Source: Clostridia bacterium
GTDB taxonomy: Bacteria > Bacillota > Clostridia > Christensenellales > Aristaeellaceae
Assembly (NCBI GenBank): GCA_017534885.1
Contig: JAFXVR010000008.1
Span: 1 to 64,000, forward strand
DNA length: 64,000 nt
Reading direction: 5' to 3'
Made by a program: the position numbers and the translations under genes. Shown here piece after piece: positions 9,607 to 17,189 of the stretch; position 1 is the first letter of the stretch, and each line of letters begins with the position of its first letter. A model generated the notes under the pieces. That model searched no databases. It had not been told where the DNA came from and saw only the letters and a program-made list of their open reading frames with translations.

Positions 9607-10764
9607 ATGAAAACACTGATCGAACTGTATGACGAGCGGCCCATCGACAATGTGCTGGCCACAGAGATGTTCCATCCGGAGGAGACGGTGTTCATCTGCC
9701 CGGAGGAAGTGGCCCGGGACAGGGGGCTCAGAGCCTCGCTGGCGCGGTATTTTGAGGTGCGGGGCTGCCCGGTCCGGCTGACCTTTGTGCCCGTCAGCCT
9801 GCTGGACGCGGCCAAGGTAGAGCGGAAGCTTCAACAGATCCTGGAGGAGCGGGAGGACTGCGCGCTGGACATCTCAGGCGGCACCGACGCGGCGCTTTTC
9901 GCGGCTGGAGCGGTCTGCGGGGACACGCCGGCCTTTACCTACAGCCGCAAGCGCAACACCTTCTTCGAGATCAGCAATGCGCCCTTCGCCCGGAGCCTGC
10001 CCTGCACCGTGCGGCTGGACACCCAGGCCTGCTTCCTGATGGCCGGCGGCGACCTGCTGCCCGGTCGGGAGGACAACAACCGGCTCCGGGACGAGCTGAA
10101 GCGGATCGACCGGCTGTTCGGGGTGTACAGCGGTTTCCGCCGAGGCTGGAACAGGCAGATCAGCTACATCCAGCGCATATCCTCCGCCTCTGACCCGGAG
10201 CTGCGCGCGGAAGGCCCCAAAACAGCGAAGGCGGACAACAGTCTGGTGACCGCCGATGAGGCCATGCTGCGCGCTCTCGAAGAGGCGGAGCTGATTCACG
10301 GGCTGCGCTTCAGCGAGGACAGCGTGGCTTTCCGCTTTGCGGACAGCACGGTGCGCTTCTGGCTGCGGGACATGGGCTCGGTGCTGGAGCTGCAGGTCTA
10401 CCGGGCCTGTCTGGCTGCGGGCTGCTTCGACGATGTGGTGCTCAGCGCGGTGGTCAACTGGCAGGGCAGCGAAGGTCTGCGTGACGCGGTGACCAATGAG
10501 ATCGATGTGGTGGCGGTGAAGGGCATCCAGCCGCTGTTCATCAGCTGCAAGACCTGCGAGATCAAGACGGAAGCCCTCAACGAGTTGGCCATCCTCCGGG
10601 ATCGCTTCGGCGGCAAGGGTTCCCGGGCCATGATTGTCACCTCCGCCGCCGGCACAAAGGATCGCGCCGTGATGCGCCGCCGCGCCGCTGAGATGGAGAT
10701 CGAGGTGGTGGAGTGGAGCGACCTGGCGCTGGAGCGGCTGGCAGAGCGGCTGAAGGGGAGGTAG
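9607..10764 (+). CDS. CARF-domain nuclease of the Card1/Can2 (DUF1887) family
   Basis: The 385-residue protein has an N-terminal CARF Rossmann domain (about residues 1-150; LDISGGTDA at 87-95 is the characteristic nucleotide-binding loop), a middle winged-helix-like linker (about 155-250) and a C-terminal PD-(D/E)xK nuclease domain. In that domain NEID (297-300) supplies the acidic residue and FISCKT (311-316) holds K315. The first residue of the usual ExK is Ser313 here, a possible weakening or family variant. In characterised members (Card1, Can2), cyclic oligoadenylate made by type III CRISPR complexes binds the CARF domain and activates DNA and RNA cleavage. No CRISPR array or cas gene is visible within this window; the gene sits between an M42 peptidase and rpsB. 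The family assignment is secure, but the role and the activating ligand in this genome are unknown. Confidence 0.85.
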   Translation: MKTLIELYDERPIDNVLATEMFHPEETVFICPEEVARDRGLRASLARYFEVRGCPVRLTFVPVSLLDAAKVERKLQQILEEREDCALDISGGTDAALFAAGAVCGDTPAFTYSRKRNTFFEISNAPFARSLPCTVRLDTQACFLMAGGDLLPGREDNNRLRDELKRIDRLFGVYSGFRRGWNRQISYIQRISSASDPELRAEGPKTAKADNSLVTADEAMLRALEEAELIHGLRFSEDSVAFRFADSTVRFWLRDMGSVLELQVYRACLAAGCFDDVVLSAVVNWQGSEGLRDAVTNEIDVVAVKGIQPLFISCKTCEIKTEALNELAILRDRFGGKGSRAMIVTSAAGTKDRAVMRRRAAEMEIEVVEWSDLALERLAERLKGR

Positions 10765-10792
10765 GGTTAGCCTTTCACCACCAAAAAACCCC

Positions 10793-10821
10793 TTGCAATC
10801 GTCTCTCAGTTATGTTACAAT
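10793..10821 (+). promoter_or_regulatory. Promoter of rpsB-tsf
   Basis: TTGCAA (10793-10798), 17 nt spacer, TACAAT (10816-10821), with an extended -10 TG just upstream. It separates the ribosomal operon from the CARF gene. Confidence 0.75.
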
Positions 10822-10841
10822 ACGCGGGAATACGCACCTCA

Positions 10842-10893
10842 TGTCCTGCGGGCCCTTGGGCCGGGCGACCGGCTGCACACCGCAATCAGGACA
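10842..10893 (+). promoter_or_regulatory. Structured leader of rpsB
   Basis: TGTCCTG (10842-10848) and CAGGACA (10887-10893) form a perfect closing stem around an inner GGCC/GGCC hairpin (about 10851-10862). It lies between the promoter and the rpsB Shine-Dalgarno, the place where S2 leaders bind ribosomal protein for autoregulation in other bacteria. Assignment as such a leader is inference. Confidence 0.45.
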
Positions 10894-10920
10894 GAGGGTG
10901 GACGACAAGGAGGAGTACCC

Positions 10921-11652
10921 ATGGCAGTTATTTCCATGAAGCAGCTGCTCGAGGCTGGTGTGCACTTCGGCCACCAGACCCGGCGCTGGAACCCGAAGAT
11001 GGCGCAGTACATCTTCACCGAACGCAACGGCATCTACATCATCGACCTGCAGAAGACCGTCAAGAAGGTTGACGAGGCTTATGCCTTCGTGCGTGACGTC
11101 GCGATGAGCGGCAAGTCCGTGCTCTTCGTGGGCACCAAGAAGCAGGCTCAGGAATCCATCGAGTCCGAGGCCAAGCGCTGCAACATGTTCTTCGTGAACA
11201 ACCGCTGGCTGGGCGGCATGCTGACCAACTTCCGCACCATCCGCACCCGCGTCGACCGCCTCAACCAGATCGACAAGATGGAGCAGAGCGGCCAGTTCGA
11301 CGTCCTGCCCAAGAAGGAAGTTGCCAAGCTGATGGCCGAGCGCGAAAAGCTGCAGGCCAACCTGGGCGGCATCCGTGAGATGCGCAAGCTGCCGGGCGCC
11401 ATGTTCGTGGTCGACCCCCGCAAGGAGCACATCGCCGTGACCGAAGCCCGCAAGCTGGGCATCCCGATCGTGGGCATTGTGGACACCAACTGCGATCCCG
11501 ACGAAATCGACTACGTCATCCCCGGCAATGACGACGCCATCCGCGCTGTCAAGCTGATCGCCTCCAAGATGGCCGACGCCGTGCTGGAAGGCAAGCAGGG
11601 CGAACAGTCCGAACCCGACGCCGCGCCCGCTCCCGAGGGAGACGACTTCTGA
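10921..11652 (+). CDS. rpsB: 30S ribosomal protein S2
   Basis: The 243-residue protein has the S2 hallmarks [20 protein letters not shown] at the N-terminus, [21 protein letters not shown], and the late [14 protein letters not shown] and [10 protein letters not shown] segments. S2 sits on the back of the 30S subunit and is needed for S1 binding and initiation. The start follows AAGGAGG at 10907-10913. The last ~18 residues are a variable Glu/Asp/Pro tail. It is the first gene of rpsB-tsf, in the usual order, with its own promoter and a structured leader. Confidence 0.98.
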   Translation: MAVISMKQLLEAGVHFGHQTRRWNPKMAQYIFTERNGIYIIDLQKTVKKVDEAYAFVRDVAMSGKSVLFVGTKKQAQESIESEAKRCNMFFVNNRWLGGMLTNFRTIRTRVDRLNQIDKMEQSGQFDVLPKKEVAKLMAEREKLQANLGGIREMRKLPGAMFVVDPRKEHIAVTEARKLGIPIVGIVDTNCDPDEIDYVIPGNDDAIRAVKLIASKMADAVLEGKQGEQSEPDAAPAPEGDDF

Positions 11653-11665
11653 TAACTCAATCACG

Positions 11666-11706
11666 GCGCAGACACTGGGAGGCGTGTTTGCCTGAAGTGT
11701 CTGCGC
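11666..11706 (+). terminator. Strong hairpin between rpsB and tsf (attenuator-like)
   Basis: GCGCAGACAC (11666-11675) and GTGTCTGCGC (11697-11706) form a perfect 10 bp stem with an inner AGGC/GCCT pair, followed by a short TTTAT. Partial termination here would give more S2 than EF-Ts, as at rpsB-tsf junctions in other bacteria. Confidence 0.65.
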
Positions 11707-11747
11707 TTTATCAGCCGGGAGACCGGCAAAAGAAAGGATGAATTGAC

Positions 11748-12677
11748 ATGGCTGCTGTTACCGCCGCAATGGTCAAGGAACTGCGTGACCGCACCAACGC
11801 CGGCATGATGGATTGCAAGAAGGCCCTGGTGACCGCCGAGGGCGACATGGACAAGGCCATTGACTGGCTGCGCGAGAAGGGCCTGGCCCAGGCTGCCAAG
11901 AAGGCCAGCCGCATCGCCGCTGAAGGCGTTGTGACCTCCTATATCACCCCCTGCGGCTGCACCGGTGTCATCGTGGAAGTCAATTGCGAGACCGACTTCG
12001 TGGCCAAGACCGACAACTTCGGCGCATTCGCCAGCAATGTGGCCAAGCACATCGCCAAGGCTGATCCCGCGGACGTGGACGCGCTGATGGCGCAGAAGTT
12101 CGTGGACGACGAGAGCAAGACCATCTCCGACCTGGTCAGCGAGGCCACTGTGGCCATCGGCGAAAAGATCAGCGTGCGCCGCTTCGCCCGCTTCAAGACC
12201 GAGGGCGTTGTGTCCGCTTACATCCATATGGGCGGCAAGGTGGGCGTGCTGGTGGAGGTTGCCACCTCTGAGGCCGGCAAGGACAACGAGGACGTGAAGG
12301 CCTTTGCCCATGATGTGGCTCTGCAGATTGCCGCCGCCAAGCCCGAGGCTGTGCGCCGCGACGAAGTGGACAGCGAGAAGCTGGAGAAGGAGCGCGAGAT
12401 TCAGCGCGCCAAGGCCCTCGAATCCGGCAAGCCCGAGAAGATCGTGGACCGCATCGTGGACGGCCAGATCGAGAAGTACTACAAGGAAGTGGTGCTGCTG
12501 GATCAGGCGTTCGTGAAGGATCCCGACAAGAACATTGCCGCCTACATGGGCGAAGTGTCCAAGAAGGCCGGCGTGCCGGTGGAGATCGTGCGTTTTGCCC
12601 GGTTCGAGCGCGGCGAAGGCATCGAGAAGCGCAAGGATGACCTGGCGGCGGAAATCGCGGCCATGCAGAAGGCGTAA
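11748..12677 (+). CDS. tsf: Translation elongation factor Ts
   Basis: The 309-residue protein starts with the UBA-like domain [19 protein letters not shown], carries the conserved TDFVA motif (CETDFVAKT) that inserts into EF-Tu, and ends with the dimerisation and C-terminal module (LDQAFVKDP, [14 protein letters not shown]). EF-Ts catalyses GDP release from EF-Tu. AAAGGATG lies just upstream of the ATG. The length is slightly above the ~290 residues common in this phylum. It is the second gene of the rpsB operon. Confidence 0.97.
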   Translation: MAAVTAAMVKELRDRTNAGMMDCKKALVTAEGDMDKAIDWLREKGLAQAAKKASRIAAEGVVTSYITPCGCTGVIVEVNCETDFVAKTDNFGAFASNVAKHIAKADPADVDALMAQKFVDDESKTISDLVSEATVAIGEKISVRRFARFKTEGVVSAYIHMGGKVGVLVEVATSEAGKDNEDVKAFAHDVALQIAAAKPEAVRRDEVDSEKLEKEREIQRAKALESGKPEKIVDRIVDGQIEKYYKEVVLLDQAFVKDPDKNIAAYMGEVSKKAGVPVEIVRFARFERGEGIEKRKDDLAAEIAAMQKA

Positions 12678-12691
12678 TCACATAACAGGCA

Positions 12692-12724
12692 GGGAGCTGC
12701 GGAACAGGCGGCTCCCGCCTTTTT
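12692..12724 (+). terminator. Terminator after tsf
   Basis: GGGAGC (12692-12697) pairs with GCTCCC (12711-12716), flanked by complementary GGC/GCC, then TTTTT (12720-12724). It precedes the pyrH Shine-Dalgarno, so some readthrough into pyrH is likely. Confidence 0.75.
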
Positions 12725-12743
12725 CTACAAAGGAGGAGACAGC

Positions 12744-13457
12744 ATGAGCAGCGTCTACCGGCGTGTAATGCTCAAACTCAGCGGCGAAGCCCTGGGCGGG
12801 GATGGGGAAATCTTCGATTTTGACAAGGTGAGGCAGACGGCGGAAATGATCCGGGATATGAAGGCAACCGGCACCGAGATCGGCATTGTGATCGGCGCGG
12901 GAAATATCTGGCGCGGTCGGCAGGGCCCGTCGGCCAACATGGACGCGGTGACAGCGGATCAGATGGGCATGCTGGGCACGGTGATCAACTGCCTGTGCAT
13001 GGCGGACGCGCTCAGGCAGGCAGGTCTGGACGCGGCAGTGATGTCCGCGGTGGACATGAACCGCTTCTGCGAGCCCTTCCACGCCATGACAGCCCGGCGG
13101 TACCTGCAGGAAGGCCGGGTGGTGCTGTTCGCAGCGGGCTCGGGCAATCCCTTCTTCTCCACGGACACAGCGGTAGCCCTGCGGGCGGCTGAGCTGGAGG
13201 TGGACGCGGTGCTGATGGCCAAGAACATCGACGGTGTGTACACCGCTGACCCGAGGCTTGATCCGACCGCGGTGCTGATTCCGGACATCACCTATGCCGA
13301 GGCCATGAAGCGCGGCCTGAAGGTGATGGATGCCTCCGCCTTTGCCCTGTGCATGGAAAACAAGGTGCCCGAGGTGCGAGTTTTCGGTCTGGACGACCCG
13401 AGAAACCTGGTGAAAGTGCTGGAAGGCGACAAGATGGGAACGATCGTCCATCCATAG
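12744..13457 (+). CDS. pyrH: UMP kinase
   Basis: The 237-residue amino-acid-kinase-fold protein phosphorylates UMP to UDP in pyrimidine nucleotide synthesis. It shows the P-loop-like KLSGEAL start, GAGNIWRGR, MLGTVINCLCMADAL, GSGNPFFSTDTAVALRA and the KNIDGVYTADP motif, all typical of bacterial PyrH. AAAGGAGGAG (12729-12738) precedes the ATG. In Bacillota pyrH is normally followed by frr, uppS and cdsA; here a structured intergenic element and a Ppx-type gene follow instead, so the conserved operon is broken after pyrH. Confidence 0.97.
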   Translation: MSSVYRRVMLKLSGEALGGDGEIFDFDKVRQTAEMIRDMKATGTEIGIVIGAGNIWRGRQGPSANMDAVTADQMGMLGTVINCLCMADALRQAGLDAAVMSAVDMNRFCEPFHAMTARRYLQEGRVVLFAAGSGNPFFSTDTAVALRAAELEVDAVLMAKNIDGVYTADPRLDPTAVLIPDITYAEAMKRGLKVMDASAFALCMENKVPEVRVFGLDDPRNLVKVLEGDKMGTIVHP

Positions 13458-13550
13458 AAGAGATAGTCAAACTGCAGGAGTGAACAACTCAAAGAAAAGA
13501 AGCGTTGCCCCAAAGAGAAAACCCCAGAAAACATCCCACCACCCCTAAGG

Positions 13551-13607
13551 AAAAAAGTTTTTTGGAAAGAGAAAGGGGGTTTGGGGGGAAGGGAAAACCT
13601 TCCCCCC
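13551..13607 (+). repeat. Palindromic intergenic element after pyrH
   Basis: An AAAAAA-G-TTTTTT tract (13551-13563) is followed by GGGGGGAAGG (13583-13592) and CCTTCCCCCC (13598-13607), a perfect 10 bp stem with a 5 nt loop. It resembles G/C-run hairpin cassettes scattered between genes in many Clostridia. It may act as a bidirectional terminator or be a repeat family; only one copy is in this window. Confidence 0.5.
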
Positions 13608-13643
13608 AATACGCCCCCTCAACAGTAGCTCAAGGAGGTCTCC

Positions 13644-14549
13644 ATGCGCAAGGCGGTTATTGGGATTGGGTCCAACTCGGTGAGGATGCTGCTGTGCGAG
13701 GTTGAGGGAGACAGGGGAGAGCGTCTGCTGAGAGACAGGGCAGGCACGAGGCTGTTTGCGGGCCTGGACGGGGAGAGAAGGCTGTCGGCAGCCGCGATGG
13801 AGAAGACGGCGGCGGCTGTGAAAGCGATGGCCGAGCACGCCCGGGAGGAGAAAGCGGAGGAGATCAGGCTGTTTGCGACATCTGCCACCAGGGACGCCGC
13901 CAACGCGGAGGAGTTCGCCGCGCTGCTGAAGCGGGAAGCAGGGGCGCAGCTGGAGATCATCAGCGGAGAAGAAGAGGCCGCTCTGTCCTACCTTGGCGCG
14001 ACCGGCGGCGGGCATGCGGGCGTGATCGACATCGGCGGCGGGTCAACGGAGATCGTGGTGGGCAGGGACGCGAGCATCGAGAAAGCCTTCAGCTGCCAGA
14101 TCGGCGCGGTGCGGCTGCTGAATATGCAGGGGATCGGGGATCTGGAGAGCCTCGAAAAAGCGATTGCCATCGCGGGGGACATTGTCCGGGAAATGGTGAC
14201 GCGGCAGGGGAGCATCAGCCGGCCCGAAAAGTGGAGCGGCACAGGCGGAACCTTCACCTGCCTGGCATCCATGGCCAACGGCACCGCCTGGGACGACCGC
14301 ACCCATACCCACGGCACCCTGCTGGAGAAGCCTGCGGTGCGCGCCCTGGCGGAAAGGCTGGCGCCCCTGAGCGTGGAGGAGCGGCGGCGGATTCCATCAT
14401 TGCAGCCCGGACGGGCGGACATCGTGGTGCACGGCATCTGCATCCTGCTGGCCTGCATGGAGCTGATGGACATCGGGGCGATCCGGGTGAGCGAGTACGG
14501 CAACCTGGATGGCTACTTCCTCGCCCGGCTGGGCGTCAGCCTGAACTGA
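13644..14549 (+). CDS. Ppx/GppA-family phosphatase
   Basis: The 301-residue protein has the ASKHA-type sugar-kinase/hsp70 fold of exopolyphosphatases and guanosine pentaphosphatases: IGSNSVRMLL at the N-terminus (phosphate-binding loop 1), ATSATRDAAN, the catalytic-Glu region SGEEEAALSYLG, DIGGGSTEIV (loop 2) and TGGTFT further on. It has only the two N-terminal subdomains, the short form usual in Bacillota. The family hydrolyses terminal phosphates from polyphosphate or pppGpp, and the substrate cannot be told from sequence. CAAGGAGG precedes the ATG and a strong terminator follows, so it is probably monocistronic. Confidence 0.9.
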   Translation: MRKAVIGIGSNSVRMLLCEVEGDRGERLLRDRAGTRLFAGLDGERRLSAAAMEKTAAAVKAMAEHAREEKAEEIRLFATSATRDAANAEEFAALLKREAGAQLEIISGEEEAALSYLGATGGGHAGVIDIGGGSTEIVVGRDASIEKAFSCQIGAVRLLNMQGIGDLESLEKAIAIAGDIVREMVTRQGSISRPEKWSGTGGTFTCLASMANGTAWDDRTHTHGTLLEKPAVRALAERLAPLSVEERRRIPSLQPGRADIVVHGICILLACMELMDIGAIRVSEYGNLDGYFLARLGVSLN

Positions 14550-14557
14550 ACCGAAAG

Positions 14558-14586
14558 GGGAGCCCGAAACAGAAGGGCTCCCTTTT
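14558..14586 (+). terminator. Rho-independent terminator after the Ppx-like gene
   Basis: GGGAGCCC (14558-14565) and GGGCTCCC (14575-14582) with a 9 nt loop, followed by TTTT. Confidence 0.9.
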
Positions 14587-14684
14587 GTGAGACAATAGAT
14601 GCGGCGCGAGGCCCGGATTCAGCGATGAGGGAAACGGAGAACAGCGCAGGAACAGCCGTGGACAGATATATTTTCCTGACCCCC

Positions 14685-14712
14685 TTGACAGATGGGGAAT
14701 GTGCTGTATAAT
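14685..14712 (+). promoter_or_regulatory. Near-consensus sigma-A promoter with long leader
   Basis: TTGACA (14685-14690), 16 nt spacer, TATAAT (14707-14712). The next convincing start is at 14925, giving an untranslated leader of about 205 nt that contains several GC-rich inverted repeats but no riboswitch class I recognise. Confidence 0.8.
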
Positions 14713-14924
14713 CACGGCATGGAAAGCGTGCCCGTGCATTGGGACACCGGCTTCAGAGACGCATCCAAATGATTTGTGACCGGAGCGTTTTATGGCGCGC
14801 CAGGCGGCAATCACGCGGTTTTCGCGCCCCCGCATGCCGGGTTCCGGCTTTGAATGCGCTTTCCGATGGGAATCAGAATCAAAGGATAGAAAACTTGGCT
14901 GAAAAGCCTTCGGGAGGGAATGAC

Positions 14925-15335
14925 ATGAAATTCAGACTCTGTCCGCGCTGCGAGCTGAATTACATCACGGAGCAGGAGCGCTACTGCAAGGTCTGCCTGC
15001 AGGACATGCACGGAGAAAGCCGGGGCGAGGAGACGGAGCTGTGCAGCATCTGCAATGAGGCGCCGGCGCTGCCCGGCCGGGATGTCTGCGCGCTCTGCCT
15101 GAAGGAAATGAACGGCCAGGGCGAGCGGGATGCCGACGATGCTGACGGGGATCAGCAGCTGGGCCAGTCCATCGGCATGGATTCGGTGGCGCAGATGGAC
15201 GAGATCATCCCCGAGATGGAGGAGAGCCAGGAGTTTGGCGAAATGTCCAACGCCCTGAGCCTCGAGAGCGTCCGGGAGGACGAGGAAAAGCGGCAGGACG
15301 AGGAGGAAGCCGAGGAGGCTGACGAGGACGCCTGA
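14925..15335 (+). CDS. Small double zinc-ribbon protein with acidic tail
   Basis: The 136-residue protein has two treble-clef or ribbon-like modules: CPRC...CKVC at about residues 5-25 and CSIC...CALC at about 40-60, eight Cys in four CxxC pairs. The rest is strongly acidic (SIGMDSVAQMDE, then Glu/Asp-rich to the end). I do not recognise a named family; metal binding is inferred from the Cys pattern. The ATG at 14925 follows GGGAGGG; the frame is open further upstream but without a credible start. A metallophosphoesterase gene begins 17 nt after the stop and is likely in the same transcript. Confidence 0.7.
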   Translation: MKFRLCPRCELNYITEQERYCKVCLQDMHGESRGEETELCSICNEAPALPGRDVCALCLKEMNGQGERDADDADGDQQLGQSIGMDSVAQMDEIIPEMEESQEFGEMSNALSLESVREDEEKRQDEEEAEEADEDA

Positions 15336-15352
15336 GTGGTCTGGAGGGGCGC

Positions 15353-16099
15353 GTGAAGCTGTATTGCATCGCTGATTTGCATCTGCCGGGCGGGGCAGTC
15401 AAGCCGATGAACGTGTTTGGCCCGCACTGGGAACGGCATTTTGAGCGCATCAGCGAGGACTGGCTGAACCGGGTCAGGCCGGAAGACGCGGTGCTGATTC
15501 CCGGGGACATCTCCTGGGCCATGATGCTGAAAGACGCAAAGCCTGACCTGGAGGCCATCGGCGCGCTGCCCGGGCGCAAGGTGATCATCCGGGGAAACCA
15601 CGACTACTGGTGGGCGTCCATCTCGCGGGTGCGAGAAGCGCTGCCGGAGGGGATGACAGCCCTCCAGCACAGCGCCTGTGACCTGGGAGACTGGGTGGTG
15701 TGCGGCACAAGAGGCTGGACGCTGCCGACGGCCGACGCGCCGCTGGGCGAGGAGGATCAGAAGATCTACCTGCGGGAGCTGGGCCGGCTGGAAGCAGCGC
15801 TGAAGGATGCGGAGCGTCTGGCCGGCGGCAGACCCATTGTGGCCATGACACATTACCCGCCGCTGTACGACATGGAGCGGGACACGGAGGCCACTGCGCT
15901 GCTGGAGCGGTACCATGTGCGCACGGCTGTGTACGGCCACCTGCATGGAGCGGGGATCCGGGCGGGATTCAACGGGGAACACCGGGGTGTCCGCTATCAG
16001 CTGACCAGCTGTGACAGCCTGGGCTTCCGCCTGGCGGAGGTCTGCCTGGAAGCATCAGATGATGGGTCGGACGCAGAGGACGACGGGGCAGCCCGGTGA
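15353..16099 (+). CDS. Calcineurin-like metallophosphoesterase
   Basis: The 248-residue protein carries the complete metal-binding signature of the family: DLHL near residue 8, GDISWAM, RGNHDYWW, MTHYPP and GHLHG. These bind two metals and hydrolyse phosphomonoesters or diesters; the natural substrate is not predictable. The start is a GTG preceded by GGAGGG. After the GHLH motif there is a short conserved strand and then a variable acidic tail. It is the last gene of the zinc-ribbon transcription unit. Confidence 0.92.
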   Translation: MKLYCIADLHLPGGAVKPMNVFGPHWERHFERISEDWLNRVRPEDAVLIPGDISWAMMLKDAKPDLEAIGALPGRKVIIRGNHDYWWASISRVREALPEGMTALQHSACDLGDWVVCGTRGWTLPTADAPLGEEDQKIYLRELGRLEAALKDAERLAGGRPIVAMTHYPPLYDMERDTEATALLERYHVRTAVYGHLHGAGIRAGFNGEHRGVRYQLTSCDSLGFRLAEVCLEASDDGSDAEDDGAAR

Positions 16100-16107
16100 G
16101 CGCTGGT

Positions 16108-16229
16108 TGGGACGGATTCCCACCGGACAGCCACCGATCTGCCCTCAGGGAGCGATTTCCACTCGGGCGGAAGACTGGCCGTGGGGGAGTATGCGGCTGG
16201 AAGCGAACCGGATGGGACGTGTCCCCACC
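16108..16229 (+). repeat. Two quasi-palindromic 17-mers in a gene-free stretch
   Basis: The 509 bp between the metallophosphoesterase and mraZ has no convincing gene. It contains TGGGACGGATTCCCACC (16108-16124) and TGGGACGTGTCCCCACC (16213-16229), direct copies with three mismatches, each nearly self-complementary. The function is unknown; a paired protein-binding site or RNA structure is possible. Confidence 0.4.
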
Positions 16230-16336
16230 AAACCCCCGGTTATGCCAGGAATGCCGCCCTGGTCGGCTGCCGGCAGGGGGAGCAAAAAATAAATTCTTTG
16301 TTAACGTTTGCGGCAGAATTACAGAAAAAAAGACGG

Positions 16337-16365
16337 AACGCGGGGGCGATTTCCCCGCGTTTTTT
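16337..16365 (+). terminator. Rho-independent terminator upstream of mraZ
   Basis: AACGCGGGG (16337-16345) pairs perfectly with CCCCGCGTT (16353-16361), continuing into TTTTTT. It closes the 14.7-16.1 kb transcription unit. Confidence 0.9.
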
Positions 16366-16503
16366 CAGTTTCCACCATATCTCGTGAGGCGAACATCAAT
16401 TCGCACAAAGGACGGATGGTATTTTAAGTAATCTTTAACAAATAATTACAATTCTGTAATATTTTTGTGTTATCATCAGGTGGGATGTAACAAAAAGTGA
16501 CAC

Positions 16504-16531
16504 TTGAACTATCGCTTTTTTTCTGTATAAT
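16504..16531 (+). promoter_or_regulatory. Promoter of the mraZ-division cluster
   Basis: TTGAAC (16504-16509), 16 nt spacer, TATAAT (16526-16531), inside an unusually AT-rich stretch from about 16430. Confidence 0.75.
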
Positions 16532-16533
16532 GG

Positions 16534-16558
16534 AGTGGTAGAAAGTGGCATCAAGTAG
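16534..16558 (+). promoter_or_regulatory. MraZ operator boxes
   Basis: AGTGG (16534-16538), AGTGG (16544-16548) and AGTAG (16554-16558) recur at exact 10 bp spacing right after the -10 box. MraZ is known to bind arrays of GTGG-type repeats at one-turn spacing in its own promoter, so autorepression of the cluster is inferred. Confidence 0.65.
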
Positions 16559-16608
16559 ATGCTGATGGTACACTGAGTGCCAATATCGGGCAGGGAGGTG
16601 GAAGCTGT

Positions 16609-17145
16609 ATGGGTGACGCGCCTGAAAACACCGTGCATCCGGCCGCTTCCGAAGCCCTGACCGATGAGGAAAGGGCGCTGGAAGCCCGCTACGAGCGGCG
16701 CTTCTCCGGGCAGTACAGCCACTCCCTGGACGGCAAGGGCCGGGTGGTAGTGCCCCAGCCCTTCCGGCCCATGTTGGGCGAGCGGTTCACCATCGTGCCA
16801 TCCATGGACTTCTCATCCATTTCCCTCTACCGCAGCCTGGACTGGCTGAAGCGCCGGGACGCCTACGAGCAGCTTCGGGGCAAGCTGAACCCCAAGCTGA
16901 TCCGCTACCTGGAATGGGTGGACGGCCTGACCTACCGCGACCAGGAGTTCGACGGCCAGGGGCGGGTGCTGCTGCCCATCAAGCTGCGGCAGACGATCCT
17001 CAAGGATGACAAGGACGTGGAGATCACCGGCGCGGGCGACCACGTGCGCATCATCTCCAGCAAGGCCAGCGAGGAGCAGTTCGCGGCCCTCTTGCGGGAT
17101 ATGCCCGCCATGCTGGAGGACATCAGCGCGCTGGAGCTGCTCTGA
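16609..17145 (+). CDS. mraZ: Transcriptional regulator MraZ with N-terminal extension
   Basis: The 178-residue protein has two swapped-hairpin AbrB/MraZ domains: FSGQYSHSLDGKGRVVVPQPFR (about 32-53) and EFDGQGRVLLPIKLRQ (about 111-126). MraZ binds repeats in its own promoter and sits at the head of the dcw cluster. The usual length is about 142 residues; here an extra acidic segment of ~32 residues precedes the first domain. The ATG at 16609 follows GGGAGGTGG. No ATG close to the domain start has a better ribosome site, so the extension seems real. rsmH, nearly always the next gene, is absent; an FtsL-like gene follows. Confidence 0.92.
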   Translation: MGDAPENTVHPAASEALTDEERALEARYERRFSGQYSHSLDGKGRVVVPQPFRPMLGERFTIVPSMDFSSISLYRSLDWLKRRDAYEQLRGKLNPKLIRYLEWVDGLTYRDQEFDGQGRVLLPIKLRQTILKDDKDVEITGAGDHVRIISSKASEEQFAALLRDMPAMLEDISALELL

Positions 17146-17189
17146 GCGTGTAAACAGAAACCAATACGACATATGTGAGGCGAACGACC

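Noticed and set aside
9607..10764. A complete type III CRISPR locus around the CARF nuclease
   Set aside because: Neighbours are an M42 peptidase and rpsB; no cas10, csm or cmr gene or array is present in 64 kb.
14739..14924. Upstream extension of the zinc-ribbon protein (TTG start)
   Set aside because: The extension is Arg-rich noise without a ribosome site; the ATG at 14925 has GGGAGGG and begins the Cys motif directly.
16100..16330. A cobalamin, glycine, SAM or FMN riboswitch upstream of mraZ
   Set aside because: None of the conserved core motifs of these classes could be found by eye.
16096..16431. 111-codon open frame upstream of mraZ
   Set aside because: It crosses a strong terminator, has no homology signs and overlaps the GC-rich palindromes.
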